This document shows positions 13,001-24,107 of a stretch of DNA of 64,000 nt, in pieces. The DNA comes from Gonatopus flavifemur. Lineage: Eukaryota; Arthropoda; Insecta; Hymenoptera; Dryinidae. The stretch's first letter is position 1; every line of letters starts with the position of its first letter. The translations under genes and the position numbers were made by a program. Under the pieces are notes generated by a model, which saw nothing but the letters and a program-made list of their open reading frames with translations, searched no databases and was not told the origin of the DNA. Location of the stretch: assembly GCA_018340375.1 (NCBI GenBank), contig JAFFJZ010000001.1, positions 31,426,001 to 31,490,000 on the forward strand, written 5' to 3'.

Positions 13001-14200
13001 TTAATTTTCATATTTCATTTTCACGAATGCGACCCCCCACTTTATACATTTGAACCTCCACCCTCTCGATCACACCATCGCCACGTGATTTAGATTTTAA
13101 GATTTTCACGCGGTTTGTACACTTATACTCAGTTTTTTTATAATTTTTATATCGAAGAAAAGGAATTTTTTTATATTCAAAAGAGAAAAAAAGCAAGGAT
13201 TTAAACACACTTTTCGAACGTACTCGTTCTCTGTAATACTCAGCCTTTCGGATATATTATTATTTCATTAAATCGATCGAATACGGTTATAGAAACAGAA
13301 GTAGAGAGTTACTAAGTTAAATTTACCAAGGGAAGATAAAATATTAGTCGTTTTATCCACACGCGTTATTCTAGGGTCTCGTCATTGAGATCGATCCCCC
13401 TTAGATTATCCCATGATTTTCTGGTAGATAGAAAATCATGGGGTAATCGTTCTTTTAAATTTCGTGCTTCCTTGAAATTCAATCTTTGAAGTATATATCA
13501 TTGTACCCTTACAACATCTATAAAAACGAGATACAAAATTTTCAAATCAATCACAACAACAACAACAATTAAACGCACAATCAAGCAAAATTTCTAATCC
13601 TTTTTCGTGGTTTGTTCTGTGAAGCGATATAACGATATAAAATCCAGAACAAATAAATTTTCTTCATTCTAGTCGAAATTCGGAAGCACTCGAGTACTTG
13701 AGTATACTTGAAAGTACTTGAAAAAATAATTAAAATCCACATATAGGGCTACATTAACGTAAACCCTTGAATAATTTCTTAGAGATAAGAGGTGAAGGTT
13801 TGATACTCAGCTGATCTAAAAAAGACAAGAAACAGTTTCGTGTCTCCTGCAATCCCTTCTGTTGTAGAATTTGTTCTGTTCTACAACAGAGGGGATTGCG
13901 CTCGTGTATAAAAATTTCGGCACACTCTCTCACCTGGAAATTATCTTTATCAGCTTGTATGGTGCTAGAACCAGAAGCCGTGGCACTTTGCGAAACCAAA
14001 TTCCTCCAGGGCCGGTAGTACGGGCCCCTGAACAGCGATGACGATCCGATCGTAGGTCTACTCAAATTAAAATCTGAAAATCTAGATATCAAATCGTCCC
14101 GATCGAGTGCCCTCCCGAAGTGTTGATCCATCAATCTGGACATGGGTCGATCCGCGAGATCGTCCCACCAATCTCGGAACGTGAGTGGCACGATAGGCAT
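10056..14200 (-). CDS. l(2)efl: Small heat-shock protein, lethal(2)essential-for-life type, 3 exons
   Basis: ATP-independent cytosolic chaperone of the alpha-crystallin family that holds unfolding proteins as oligomers. Coding exons in transcript order are 13934-14200 (89 codons), 11339-11560 (74 codons) and 10056-10160 (34 codons plus TGA). All junctions are phase 0 with GT donors (GTGAGA, GTACGT) and TTTGCAG or TTACAG acceptors, giving 197 aa, close to the usual 185-200. The N-terminal region carries the insect motif FRDWWDDL at residues 8-15. The alpha-crystallin domain begins at about residue 75 (DKDNFQ) and includes DVQQFSPDEI, the loop VEAKHEERQDEHG and RRYVLP. Exon 2 ends after the strand GVLTITAPRK. 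The C-terminal tail is rich in Glu and Thr and lacks a clear I-x-I motif. An acceptor (TTTCAG) 14 nt before the ATG implies a separate 5' UTR exon upstream. Identification is firm; which sHSP paralogue it is remains less sure. Confidence 0.93.
10784..10930. mobile_element. Palindromic MITE in sHSP intron 2, family with 45743-45893
   Basis: The arms contain GAATCTCATTGAACCGATTG and its inverse plus ATTGATCCTCAATGGGTTTG-like centre words. Outer ends are CCCTGCT and AGCAGGA. A second copy of the same family lies at 45743-45893 in a Pde8 intron. Flanking duplications are not clear. Confidence 0.75.
13404..13448. repeat. 45-nt hairpin in sHSP intron 1
   Basis: GATTATCCCATGATTTTC pairs with GAAAATCATGGGGTAATC across a loop of about 9 nt, with one mismatch in 18 positions. 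It is too short for a MITE and has no clear flanking duplication. Confidence 0.6.
13849..13899. repeat. 51-nt near-perfect hairpin next to sHSP exon 1 donor
   Basis: A 21-nt arm starting GCAATCCCTTCTGTTGTAGA pairs with its inverse at 13879-13899 with a single mismatch (a G-T pair on one strand) and a 9-nt loop. It lies in intron 1, 34 nt inside the donor at 13933. It could affect splicing or be a small inserted palindrome. Confidence 0.65.
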
Positions 14201-14213
14201 GTTGTTATTTTAT
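14201..14213 (-). other. Short 5' UTR segment before sHSP start codon
   Basis: On the minus strand TTTCAG ends at 14214 and is followed by 13 nt (ATAAAATAACAAC) and the ATG. This looks like an intron acceptor, so the transcript probably begins in a non-coding exon further upstream that I cannot locate. The AACAAC context before ATG fits insect initiation. Confidence 0.5.
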
Positions 14214-15323
14214 CTGAAATGAATCGTGAAATATCATCGGTAGGGAATTTGAGAAGACGTAATTAGATCGTTACTCATTGAAATGAGAAATAGAAAGGAG
14301 AATACAAGAAGAACAATTTTTGCGAAATAAGCGCCAGTAATCGAACTCTTATTATCTACCCATTATGTATCTTCGTGGCATTAATCTATTATCCGTATAG
14401 AATCAATATGAAAACGATATGTGTAATTTCTCAACTATTTTCGTTCACGTTAGAGAAAACTTTCAATGTCAGGATGAAACATTGCATTCTAATGTGAAAT
14501 GTAATCTAAAGCATTGACAATAGAGTTCTATTAACTAAACTTGAATTAGGAATAAGGACAAATTCACGATAACAAAAAACAATCCTTATAATTTAGATTC
14601 AGTAGTATTTAGTGTGTAGTATCGGTAATACGTATAAAATAACTAATTCAGCCTCATAATAAATTCGTTGATTGGAGTTTGATTTTAATTCGGTTGTTCT
14701 TGAATAGCCAAGCAGTACAAAATAATTATTGGGTTTGATTTTTCTCAAAAATATATCAGCTACGCTTTATATTTCTATGTAGAATTTGGAGCCATTGCCA
14801 TTTATTTATCAACTTTGAAAGAACATGTGCAGAAAGCAGTCAAAGAAACTCATATTGTCCCCTCATTCCTGCCTCTGTCACAAAAATGCGGAGACAATAG
14901 GATTAATCGTAATATCATAATATTTCAATCGTTAAAGCACAATAATAAGAAGAAGGAAATGAATTTTCTCATGAAAATTCATTAAGCTCATAGTTTAAGG
15001 TATTAACTACAATTATCGATGAGGTTCTCAATCTCTTTTGCTTCTTTTCTTTCAAGCTTATTCAATGTTTACCCACTACATATATATATATATGTGTGAG
15101 TGTATACATGTAGATCAATCGCACAATATTTGAAATATGTATATTTAGGATAACTGAAACAATGTACCTAAGCTTCATTAATTCTATTAATCGTAACTGA
15201 ATGATTTTTCCATCTTTTCGGCCTAAATTTTTGTTTCTCATTTCAACAATATTTCATCATTACTTCGACGAGTAATGATGAAGAGTTGAGAGGAAGTCAT
15301 GGAAAATCGTCGTGACCTTAATA
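14214..15323. other. No gene recognised; possible 5' intron of sHSP
   Basis: AT-rich sequence with an AT microsatellite near 15080-15095. It probably belongs to the 5' non-coding intron of the sHSP gene. No coding or RNA signal found. Confidence 0.5.
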
Positions 15324-16270
15324 ACGAGGGTGGATTGATAAATTTCCGGCCTGACCAAGAGATGGTGCCACTAGGCCTACCTTGAGGTGGCGTTCTATAG
15401 TACCATCCTTGGATAGCTTGTAGCTATAGTTTCAGTCCGATCGCCATGTTAGTTTAGTTTTGAGAGCACGCTGACCAAGACGCCTCTGTTTTTCGTAAAA
15501 ATGGAAAAGCTGGAAAATCGTGCTGTCATCAAATACTTTTATTTGAAGGGGTTAACGCCGAAGGAAATTAAAGAAGACTCAACACTGCACGGAAAGACCG
15601 GGTCTATTAATATTTGGGAAGAATTTATCAACTTTTAGAAAAATGACTGTCAATTTAGGGAAAAAGAGGATCGCTGAAAAATATTCGTAGTGAGCCTACC
15701 ATAAATTCGTAGTCAAAATATTAACAGTTGATAGTTTCATTGGTATTTTTCACAGTGAAACTATCAATTGTTAATACATCGACTACGAATTTTCAGTAGA
15801 CTCACCACGAATATTTTTCAGCGATCTTTGTTTTCCCTAAATTGACAGTCATTTTTCTAAATACTAATGGACCCGGTCTTTCCGTGTGGGGACATCCTCC
15901 CCATCATATTCAACCGTTAAGCAGTGGGTTTCCGAGTTTAAAAAGGGTCGTGTGAGCACCTCTGATGAGCCTCGCTCAGGACGCCCCATTGAGGTCACAA
16001 CTCAGATATGATCGAAAAAATCCATCAAATAGTGCTGAAAGATCGCAGATTAAAAGTTCGTGAGAAAAATTGATTCGAAAGAACATTTCTACCGCCAATT
16101 TGGCGTTGTATATGATATTCTATACGATTCTATATGACACTTTAAGCAGGGGAACACCGCTATGAGAAATGTATCAGCCTTGGAGGAGATTATGTTGAGA
16201 AATAAAAAAAAAATTCTTAAAAACGTTGTTTTTCTTGGTCAGGCCGGAAACTTATCAATCCACCCTCGTA
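15324..16270 (+). mobile_element. Internally deleted mariner, interrupted by a MITE
   Basis: Inverted ends begin ACGAGGGTGGATTGATAA and match for about 37 bp. The coding strand starts at ATG 15500 and encodes the mariner N-terminal helix-turn-helix (KLENRAVIKYF, LTPKEIKED). After the MITE at 15598-15886 it continues with SSPSYSTVKQWVSEFKKGR and RSGRP. The middle, including the whole catalytic domain, is missing; the last part resembles the 3' end of a mariner gene. It is a non-autonomous remnant. TA flanking is imperfect. Confidence 0.85.
15598..15886. mobile_element. Palindromic MITE inside mariner, TG duplication
   Basis: Ends CACGGAAAGACCGGGTCTAT and inverse; TG on both sides (15596-15597, 15887-15888). 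Leaving out the element and one TG makes the mariner frame read on from EDSTL into GTSSPS, so the insertion point is exact. A second copy lies at 60762-61063 with TA duplication. Confidence 0.9.
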
Positions 16271-18632
16271 ATAATTAATACCAGTGGTATACATTCAAAT
16301 TGAAAATCTGTTAGCATTTTCTACTTGAAATGATCGGGACCAACTTTCAGTCGATTAAAAATTGTTAATAGATTGTTTTGAAGTATTTCACTGGATTTTA
16401 GAGATAGGGTTCTAACGCCATAACATTGACATTTTAGTATTTAAGTTAGAATAAATGGAAAATGAGAAGAAAAAGGACCGTAAAAGAACACATATTTGCC
16501 CAGCAAACACAACCGTCGTTTTCCCTCGAGTTATTTCCCCCTTCGTTCAAAGAATTGAAAAATCTGAATTTTACAAAAGTGATATGTTACAAGTTGTGTG
16601 TATATCTACGATAGATAACATATCATTGCGTTTGCTGGGACAATCGTATTTCCTAGGGTAATAAGATGATAACCGATACCATCAACTTGTACGTCCTGAA
16701 GAGAAAAACACACATTTCTTCGGTGTATTGTATTCGATCACAAGCAAACGATACAACCATCGATGAAATCGATTTGATAAGGAGAGATAGCAATGACAAA
16801 CTGGTTATCTCATAGCTTCACAGGGATGATCCAAATATTTGATTGCCATTCGTCAAAATCATTATTTCGATGATAATAGCTATAGCTTAAGTTTAGAATT
16901 ATAAGCAATAAGTTAGGAGGAACTCTATTGTCATAATTACTCTCATTATTATTGTTATTGTTCAAGCCGTGTTATTCTATTAATATTATCCCGACAGTGT
17001 TAATGCTAAAGAGTAATATCAAAATCACACGTACCAGCAGCAGAAGAAAGGAAACTATTCAAATTCAACTGTAACCTCGTTGATGGTAATATAACTGAGA
17101 AAGCTTGGATAGCAACTGAAGCTCGCGAAGCTTGTTCTCAAAATGCAGGGAGGAGGGTGTGAGAAAATAACATCATATTTTCCTTTCCTCCTACAGATTT
17201 CGATGACGTTTACTGACCTTTCGTATCTAAGAATACCCATTCGAATATCGCGTAAGACACGTAACGGAGGATAGGTAGGGAGCGTTGAATTATGAGCAGT
17301 TTCGATGATTCAGAATTCCAATTTCAACAATGCTGATTAACAGTGACAACAGCAACAACAATCTTTTTTGAGAGAGAATACGAGTTTTCATCGCTGAGTT
17401 TTCAAGATTATGATAATAATTAAATAATAAAAAGAAACAGCTTATTGTACCGGAACAGCTTATTATATCTTGCTATTCTATAATCATTTCATTAATATCA
17501 TTATCATTGGTCATATGAAATACTAAATATTAAAGGAAAAGAAACCAATATAAAACAGTGACACTTTGAGAAATAAATTCACATATTTTGCTTTGCTTCT
17601 GGAAAGTATAGTAGAAAGTATAGAAGAAAGTATAAAAATAAGTATCATATCGGAATTTAATGAACAACATGCGTGTTGACGAGGTATTAGATTGTAAGAG
17701 GATATAACCCATGTAGACGTATATACAATATGTATCTCTTAAAAATATTAGTTTACCTATTCTATTCGGTATCATTCTATCCGATAATCGTACTAAATTT
17801 AGTGCTGATATCGTAACAGCAATAATAATATCATTATTGATAATAGTAGGTGAAGAAATTGCACGAAAACCATGAAATAGGCTTGGTTGGCACCCGGTCG
17901 CAGCAATCGAATTACATCAGCACAACTTCACCATCTTCAAAAGGGTGCCTCTGACTCTATTAACCATATTCCAACTATTCTCGTGTAATTCTATTAATAA
18001 TATCATTATTAATATTATTGTATTATATTGCTGAGATTAGAATAATATCCGATCGAAGGAACTATAGAATAAGTGAATATAATAAATTTGAGCGATGATA
18101 TAGTGGTTAGTGATTGTGCAAGATTGTAGGAACATATGATGTATCGATTGATTTGCATTATCTGGATAAAACGACTATGCTAAAATCTAAACTTCGTAGA
18201 TGTAATATGAATAGTATGAGAATACTTTAATATACTATGCATGACTGAAATCAATGTAATCGTTCGATTAACTTAGTGACTTGTTTATTCTTCGCTATAA
18301 CAATTAACATTCGCCATCATTTTCCGATAAGGAGTATCGTTTGTTTAGCGTGATGTCATTAAAATTTGTGAATCGTGTGGGTCTAAATTCGGAACAGCAA
18401 TGTTTTTACCCATAGATTACAGTTTCGACATACCGTAAGATGACTGAACTGTGAGGAATATGTATGATCAATCACTGGCTGAGAAAAAACAATAATAAAG
18501 TGGAAAATCCTACAATTAAAACGTTGGTCGTTTGATTTCTCCTTCCATGCCTTTCGATTCAACGCTGCGAATCTTTGGACAATTTTTTCATGCCATTTCT
18601 GTTAAATGTTCAACTCTTGACAAAGCTCTAAC
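16271..18632. other. No gene recognised
   Basis: AT-rich stretch with small microsatellites and a direct ATTATTATT-rich zone. Open frames are short and without family features. I see no mobile-element ends. Confidence 0.5.
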
Positions 18633-21600
18633 ATATGGGACAAAATTTCTCAAGCGTACCAGCTCAGAAATTTTTACCTCCCCAATCTTTCTGAAATTTC
18701 ACTGAAATGTAGTACTAGTTAGTGACTTTTAATCCTATAAAGAATTTTGCTCTGGTACCTCTGGTTATCAAACTACAGGGGTCAAAAATTCACAGATTTC
18801 GTTTGATCAGCTCTTTTGAAGATATAATCTCTTGAATTACATTTTTTTTTTTAAAATCATTTCCGATATTGTTTTTTGTAGCTTTTTTTCTGTTCTTCAG
18901 CTTTTGAAATTATGAAACATAATCATGAATAAATACACATAATATAATAAATATGTAATAATTCTGCTCGAAGCAATATATTTAGCGCAATTTCTTATTC
19001 GTATTAATTTTTTTTTCTAATTTTCATCTTTGGGAAAACATCTACATTCAATGATAACGAAAATACTTGTAAATGCAAAGTCATGTTCGAAGTGGGGATG
19101 AAACAATGATATTTGAGCATTCCTGGGATTGTTTTTGCAGTTTCGAAGCGGGTTTTGTGCTTTTCAGCAGTGATTTCATGTTTTGTCTTCGAACTAAAAA
19201 AAACAACAGTTTCTGATAGATTTCTCTTTGCCCATTCGTAAAGCGCATCAGGATTTAAAATTTGCTGCTTAGACCTCGCTTGAAGACTCGCTCGAGCTGC
19301 TAGTCGTTTCAGATTACCACCGATACCGTCACAAAGCCCTTTTCCATGAGCGGTTGCATGGAAATGCCATTCAGCTGCTATTCCAAAATCTTTGTAATGA
19401 TACAAAAGATTTTTGAAATTATATCTATTCTTGAAGTACTGAGATGCTTCATCCGTAAAATAGAAAATTTTTCTTGGTTGAAAATGCTCTTTCAGGTACG
19501 CTATTATAATTTTTTGGAATTCGTACATAGCGATTGTATCGCGATTCAAATTATCCGATAAAATAGCAATGCTCCGATGACTGAGTTCGTTTCCTTGTTT
19601 GTGATAAATGATAGGGGTGAAAATTGTCGTTTGGTCGTTGTTCCAGTGGAAACCCTGTGCAGCATTCTGGGCTATAAACGCATAATTTTCCGCGAAATCG
19701 CATGAAACTAAAAATTCTCCTTCTTGTAAATTATCCTTCAAATTTCTCAGAAAAGATGACTGCTATTTCGCAACGAATGGATGGAATTTGAGTTTCGAAA
19801 GACAGCGAGAAAGTTCTTCTAAAAAATCTTCCGCATCTGCAACTTAAGTACGCAACGTGCTACGATCAGTCTGTTGCCAAATTTGATATTCGAGTTTTTC
19901 GATGCAATTGTCTTCGAAAACTGAAAGAGCATCATGATAAGTGGCGATTGGATTATTCGTACCGGATGTTAATTTTTGAATATCTATCGCATCAAGCATT
20001 AAATTGACATTCTCGTGATGGACACAAACGCAAACAGTATGCGTTCCACTAGCACCGGCGAGTACGCAATTACGAGGTCTAAGCTGCGAGAATGTAGAGA
20101 GACTGACCGAAACAGTAGGATTCTGATCTTTGGAAGCAAAATATAATTCTGAAAGATTGCACAGAATCAATCTCTTTTGTACGTGCTCTCGTGATCCGTC
20201 TTCTTTTTTAACTGAAACAAAATCTTTCATGCCCGGCATTATACGACTATTTTCGTCATCATTATAGAAACTTATCATCTTATTTTTCATTTCAAAAGCT
20301 AAAGCATGACCCTTCCTTGGAGATGGTGACGTTAAAATACCATTTTCTTTTACCAGTTCGATAGCTTTCCTGGCTTGGCGTTCAGAAGTCTCAAACTCGT
20401 CAGCAAGTCTCTTCCGACCCCAGGATTTTGGCGCAAGCGTGAGGAGTAATACTTTTTCCGAAGCACTCGAGGAAGTTTTATATTTCTGCTTGATTTGATC
20501 AAGAACCTCCTTAGCCGATTCATGTTCCTCAATATTACAATCTCTTGGTTTCTTCTCTAATGGCTGGTGATCATCGTCATTACCATGTTCATCAAAACCA
20601 TCATCATAGTCATCCTGAATTATGTGAAACATATCGTAGTAATTAATTGTAATTCACATAAATGTGTTATTCATTTTCAGTGATGTACAAATTGTCTTTT
20701 TAGCAATTGAAAATATGATATCAATACCTCGAGTGAAACATGACCGAACGAATCATCTTGTGCATCAATTGGAGGCTTCTCTCCATTGGAGAAATAGTTC
20801 TCAAATCTCTTGATTCGAATTTGGGATGGATTTTGTGCAAAGGGTTACAACAACGATCAACGAAACTTTGAGTTGCAGACATTTTTGAGAATCAAGGAAT
20901 GTTGTGTCAATAATGCTGTATTTCATCTATTAATTGAATTGCCTACAAACAAACACAATCAAACAGTTGGAAGAGAAAAAATTGATTTTCATCACGAATT
21001 GCGAATCATATTTAGAATTGAAACAATTTTACTTACAATTCAAGATCGTGTCATGCGATGCGATTTTTTGTGTGACATCAAGTTGTATGAAGTATGCATA
21101 TAAACAAGGAAAAACAAATGAACATCGTCGATACGTTTGATGTATCGAAGATGTTTACATAATTCCAATTGCTCATCGAATTGAGAAAAATCGATCACAA
21201 ATTCAAATGAATAGATTTGAGAACTATTTTTCCGAGTCTACAACAAAAGTTTCCCAACATTCTTCCCGATGCAGAAGTGTGCGGGTTATGCAGGAAAGAA
21301 GCCAGTGTATTTTCCAGAGAGCAGAATTATTCCATATTTATTATATCATGTATATTTATTCATTATTATGTTCCATAATTTCAAGAGCTGTTATTGATGA
21401 AGTTTGATGATATAAGGGTACGGTAAAATTGTATGAAATCATTGGCATGATTAAAAAATCATATTTCTTTGAAAAACAGTTCGTTTCACTTGTATTCCGC
21501 GTCAACGGTATGACGAACCGTATCAGAAGATAATAGGAATATGCGACACGCGCGCTTCAAACCGTTGCGAATGCCAGATAAAATTTTCTTCCCATAATTT

Positions 21601-22022
21601 CTCCTACACGATTTTGAAGCTGAAAAATCCAGCTTCCAGATGAGCTGATTCAACAAAATTTCAAAATTGTCGAAATTGAAAAAAATGCAAAAATAACTTT
21701 AAGTCCGCTAAATTTGTTGGAAAAAATTTTTTCTCACAAAAACAGATTACTCCATTGTAAAGAACAGAAAAAAAGCTACGAACAACAATATCGAAAATAA
21801 TTTTATAAAAAAATGTAGTCTAAGAAATTATATCTTCAAAAGAGTTGATTAAACGCAATCTGTGAATTTTGGACCCCTGTAGTTTGATAACCAGAGGTAC
21901 CAGAGCAAAATCATTTATAGAATTGAAAGTCACTAACTAGTACTACATTTCAGTGAAATTTCAAAAAGATTGAGGAGGTAAAAATTTTTGAGCTGGTACG
22001 CTTAAGAAATTTTGCCCCATAT
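18633..22022 (-). mobile_element. DNA transposon with ~280 bp inverted ends, unclassified family
   Basis: The outer ends ATATGGGACAAAATTTC (18633) and its inverse (22022) begin terminal inverted repeats that run to about 18910 and from about 21745, including words such as GGTACCTCTGGTTATCAAAC and ACTAACTAGTACTACATTTC in opposite orientation. Between them one minus-strand gene is present (19004-20632, listed separately). The length of 3.39 kb and single broken gene fit a class II element. No flanking duplication is obvious. The ends differ from the short palindromic elements elsewhere in the window. Confidence 0.8.
19004..20632 (-). pseudogene. Transposase-like gene of unknown family, two nonsense codons
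   Basis: The first part (20632 to 19847, 262 codons) is acidic at its N-terminus, then has a predicted helix-turn-helix (SWGRKRLADEFETSERQARK, residues 70-89) and a Cys/His cluster (C188, H197, C200, C202, H204) that could bind zinc. TAA stops it at 19844. The same frame stays open apart from one TAG up to the second part (19741-19004, 245 codons). That part has DFAENY (D15), FTDEASQYFKN (D97, E98), an AEWHF (E124) and HGKGLCDGIGG (D138). The spaced acidic residues suggest an RNase-H-type DDE/D nuclease, but this is inference. Both stops lie one base from Gln codons. I recall multi-copy uncharacterised arthropod proteins with these motifs but cannot name the superfamily. Confidence 0.7.
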
Positions 22023-22371
22023 ATTCTATGAAATCCCGTTTCATTCATTTCAATTCAAGAATTCATTTATAATTGAATTTGATGAGATATTCCTACGAGG
22101 AAAGGATTTCCATTCTTATGTGAGATACAAATAAATTGAAAATATAAGTATGAGCGAAAATAATTCAAAACAAATAGAAAATTAAGCGAAAGCTGTACTC
22201 GCATGGTCAAAGATTCATGGTTGCGGTGAGTTAGAGTTTAGTTACAGAAATAGACAGCCCTTTTTTAGCCCCTACACTGAGAAAAGTTTTCAGTTGCCAC
22301 AATCAAAGACACAATTCAATAAATTTTTTAGTAAAATACGACTAGTTTTAGTTGTGGTAACCAAAAATATA

Positions 22372-23658
22372 TTGGGAGTACAAATAATTTCGGTCCGTTT
22401 TTTTACAGTTGAAGGCGCGTTTAATTCAGAAGAAAATGAATTATCAAATTAATCAAAGTATTGTCCATCGCTGGCTAGCACTTTTTCCCATCTTTCGGGT
22501 AATTTTCGAATCACGTTACGGAAAAACGTCTCGTCTTTCGAGGCGATCCAAGTTAGGAGCCAATTTTCGATTTCTTCGAACGAAGTGAACCGGTGCGGTG
22601 GCCTGCCAAATCGTGCTGCATCTGTCGGAATAACCAGTAATCGGAAGGAGCAATGTCCGGCGAGTACGGCGGGTGTGGTAGAATATCCCACTTCAACGTT
22701 TCCAGATAATTTTTCACTACTTTTGCGACATGAGGCCGAGCGTGATCGTGTAAAAGAATAACTTTGTCATGTCTTTCCTTGTATTCCGGACGTTTTTCTC
22801 TTAATGCGCGACTCAAACGAATCAATTGTGGCCTATACCGATCCCCCGTAATAGAATCACCAGGTTTCAGCAACTCATAGTATATAACACCCTTTTGGTC
22901 CCACCAGATACACAGCATGATCCTTGAACCATGAATATTCCTCTTTGTTGTCGATGTTGAAGTCAATGGCAACGATTGACCGGGCATAGCACGGTATTTT
23001 CTTCTCTTGGGGTTATCGTAGAATATCCATTCCTCATTTCCTGCCACAATCCAATGTGAGAACCCCTTTCTTCGTTGTCTTTGAATCAGCTGCTCGCAAG
23101 TGAGAAATCGCCGTTCAATGTCTCCAAGCTTTAAGTCATAAGGCACCCAATTGCCTTGCTTTTGAATCATGCCCATTGATTGTAATCGTACGGAAACTGC
23201 TTGTTGCGTAACTCCTAATGATTCCGCAAGCCCCTGTTGCGTTTGACTCGGATCTTCGTCGAGTAAAGCCTCCAATTCCTCGTTTTCGAATTTTTGTGGT
23301 TTCTTCGACACAGAAATCACCATTCTTGAAACGTCGAAACCATTCCCTACATGATTTATCAGTTGGAGCATTGTCACCATGAACTTCCACAAGCATTCGA
23401 TGGGCTTCAGCTGCACTTTTTTTCCAATTAAAACAGAAAACTAGCACCTCCCGCAAGTGCTGCTTAGTTGAAACGAAATTTGACATACTTCACTGAGTAA
23501 AAATCGGGATTCTAGAAGGAACTCGGAGTGATATCAACTGAATATTATTCACAGGTGTCTAACCTCTCTGAAACAATTGAAATCGGTTGTGACTATGGAA
23601 CATTCATGAGAGCGAGAGTCATCTTTTCAAACCGGACCGAACTAATTTGTACTCCCAA
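22372..23658 (-). mobile_element. Full-length mariner, 1287 bp
   Basis: Inverted ends TTGGGAGTACAAATAATTTC with TA duplication (22370-22371, 23659-23660). Length and ends are those of a complete mariner. It carries the damaged transposase gene 22449-23486. Confidence 0.93.
22449..23486 (-). pseudogene. Mariner transposase, two frameshifts, first Asp lost
   Basis: Cut-and-paste transposase of the mariner group, about 345 codons. It starts MSNFVSTKQHLREVLVF with the HTH region (KSAAEAHRMLVE, SCREWFRRFKNGDF), shifts frame near 23300, continues ENEELEALLDEDPSQTQQ through the catalytic domain, and shifts again near 22600 before the C-terminus RFTSFEEIENWL. Of the catalytic triad, the first Asp is Asn (VAGNEEW instead of the usual GDE), the second is in LLHDHARPH and the third in [13 protein letters not shown]. 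It cannot be active. Confidence 0.92.
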
Positions 23659-24018
23659 TATTTCCATTCAAGCTTCGGAAAATAATTGAGCAAACTGAAT
23701 GTTCAACTGTGTCGGTATAATTACCACAACTAGAGTTAAATTTAATCCACCCTTCAAAGTTGTGGCAAAAAAATTTGATTGTTTGAATTCACCTTTCTTG
23801 ATTCTCACTTTTACTGAAGAAAAATAGTTGTCTGTACTATATTTTTCTATTTGTAATTAAAAAAAAAAATTCTCTCCCCTTCCCTGAGAAATTTTCTGTG
23901 GCTCATCGACCGTTATCTCTTTTTTTGTCGTCGAATTTGTTCCCGAAGGGCCTATTATAGCTAAAACATCAACCGTCATTTTCCCTTGCACGGCGTTACC
24001 TCTGTGAAAAAAGGGTAC

Positions 24019-24100
24019 CGGGAGTCAGGGAATCGAACCCTCACGCGTGACGAACCATCGTGATTAGAAGTCTCCGCGTTATCCGTTCAGCCATACCATG
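24019..24100 (-). tRNA. tRNA-like sequence with Pol III boxes (pseudogene or SINE)
   Basis: On the minus strand an A-box TGGCTGAACGG (24083-24093), an anticodon-region GAGACTTCTAATC resembling tRNA-Arg(TCT), a long variable region and a B-box GGTTCGATTCC (24029-24039) occur in order, followed by a T6 run (24006-24012). The acceptor and anticodon stems do not pair well. This fits a tRNA-derived repeat or decayed tRNA gene better than a working one. Confidence 0.5.
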
Positions 24101-24107
24101 CCACCCG

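Larger units (their letters stand above)
11561..13933 (-). other. sHSP intron 1
   Basis: Large intron of the sHSP gene with poly-purine and poly-T stretches (about 12290-12360 and 12530-12560), AT microsatellite near 12270-12295 and two hairpins listed separately. No second gene or transposon coding region is seen. Confidence 0.7.
22275..23830. mobile_element. CACTGAGAAAA element split by a mariner
   Basis: Left end CACTGAGAAAAGTTTTCAGT with TA before it. ACTAGTTTTAGTTGTGGTAA at about 22341-22360 recurs inverted as TTACCACAACTAGAGTT at about 23722-23738, on the other side of the mariner 22372-23658, so the mariner sits in an older palindrome. The right terminus is unclear. A possible partner end lies at 26949 (inverse of CACTGAGGAAACTGAATAGTT, followed by TA), which would make a 4.7 kb composite. 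Confidence 0.5.
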
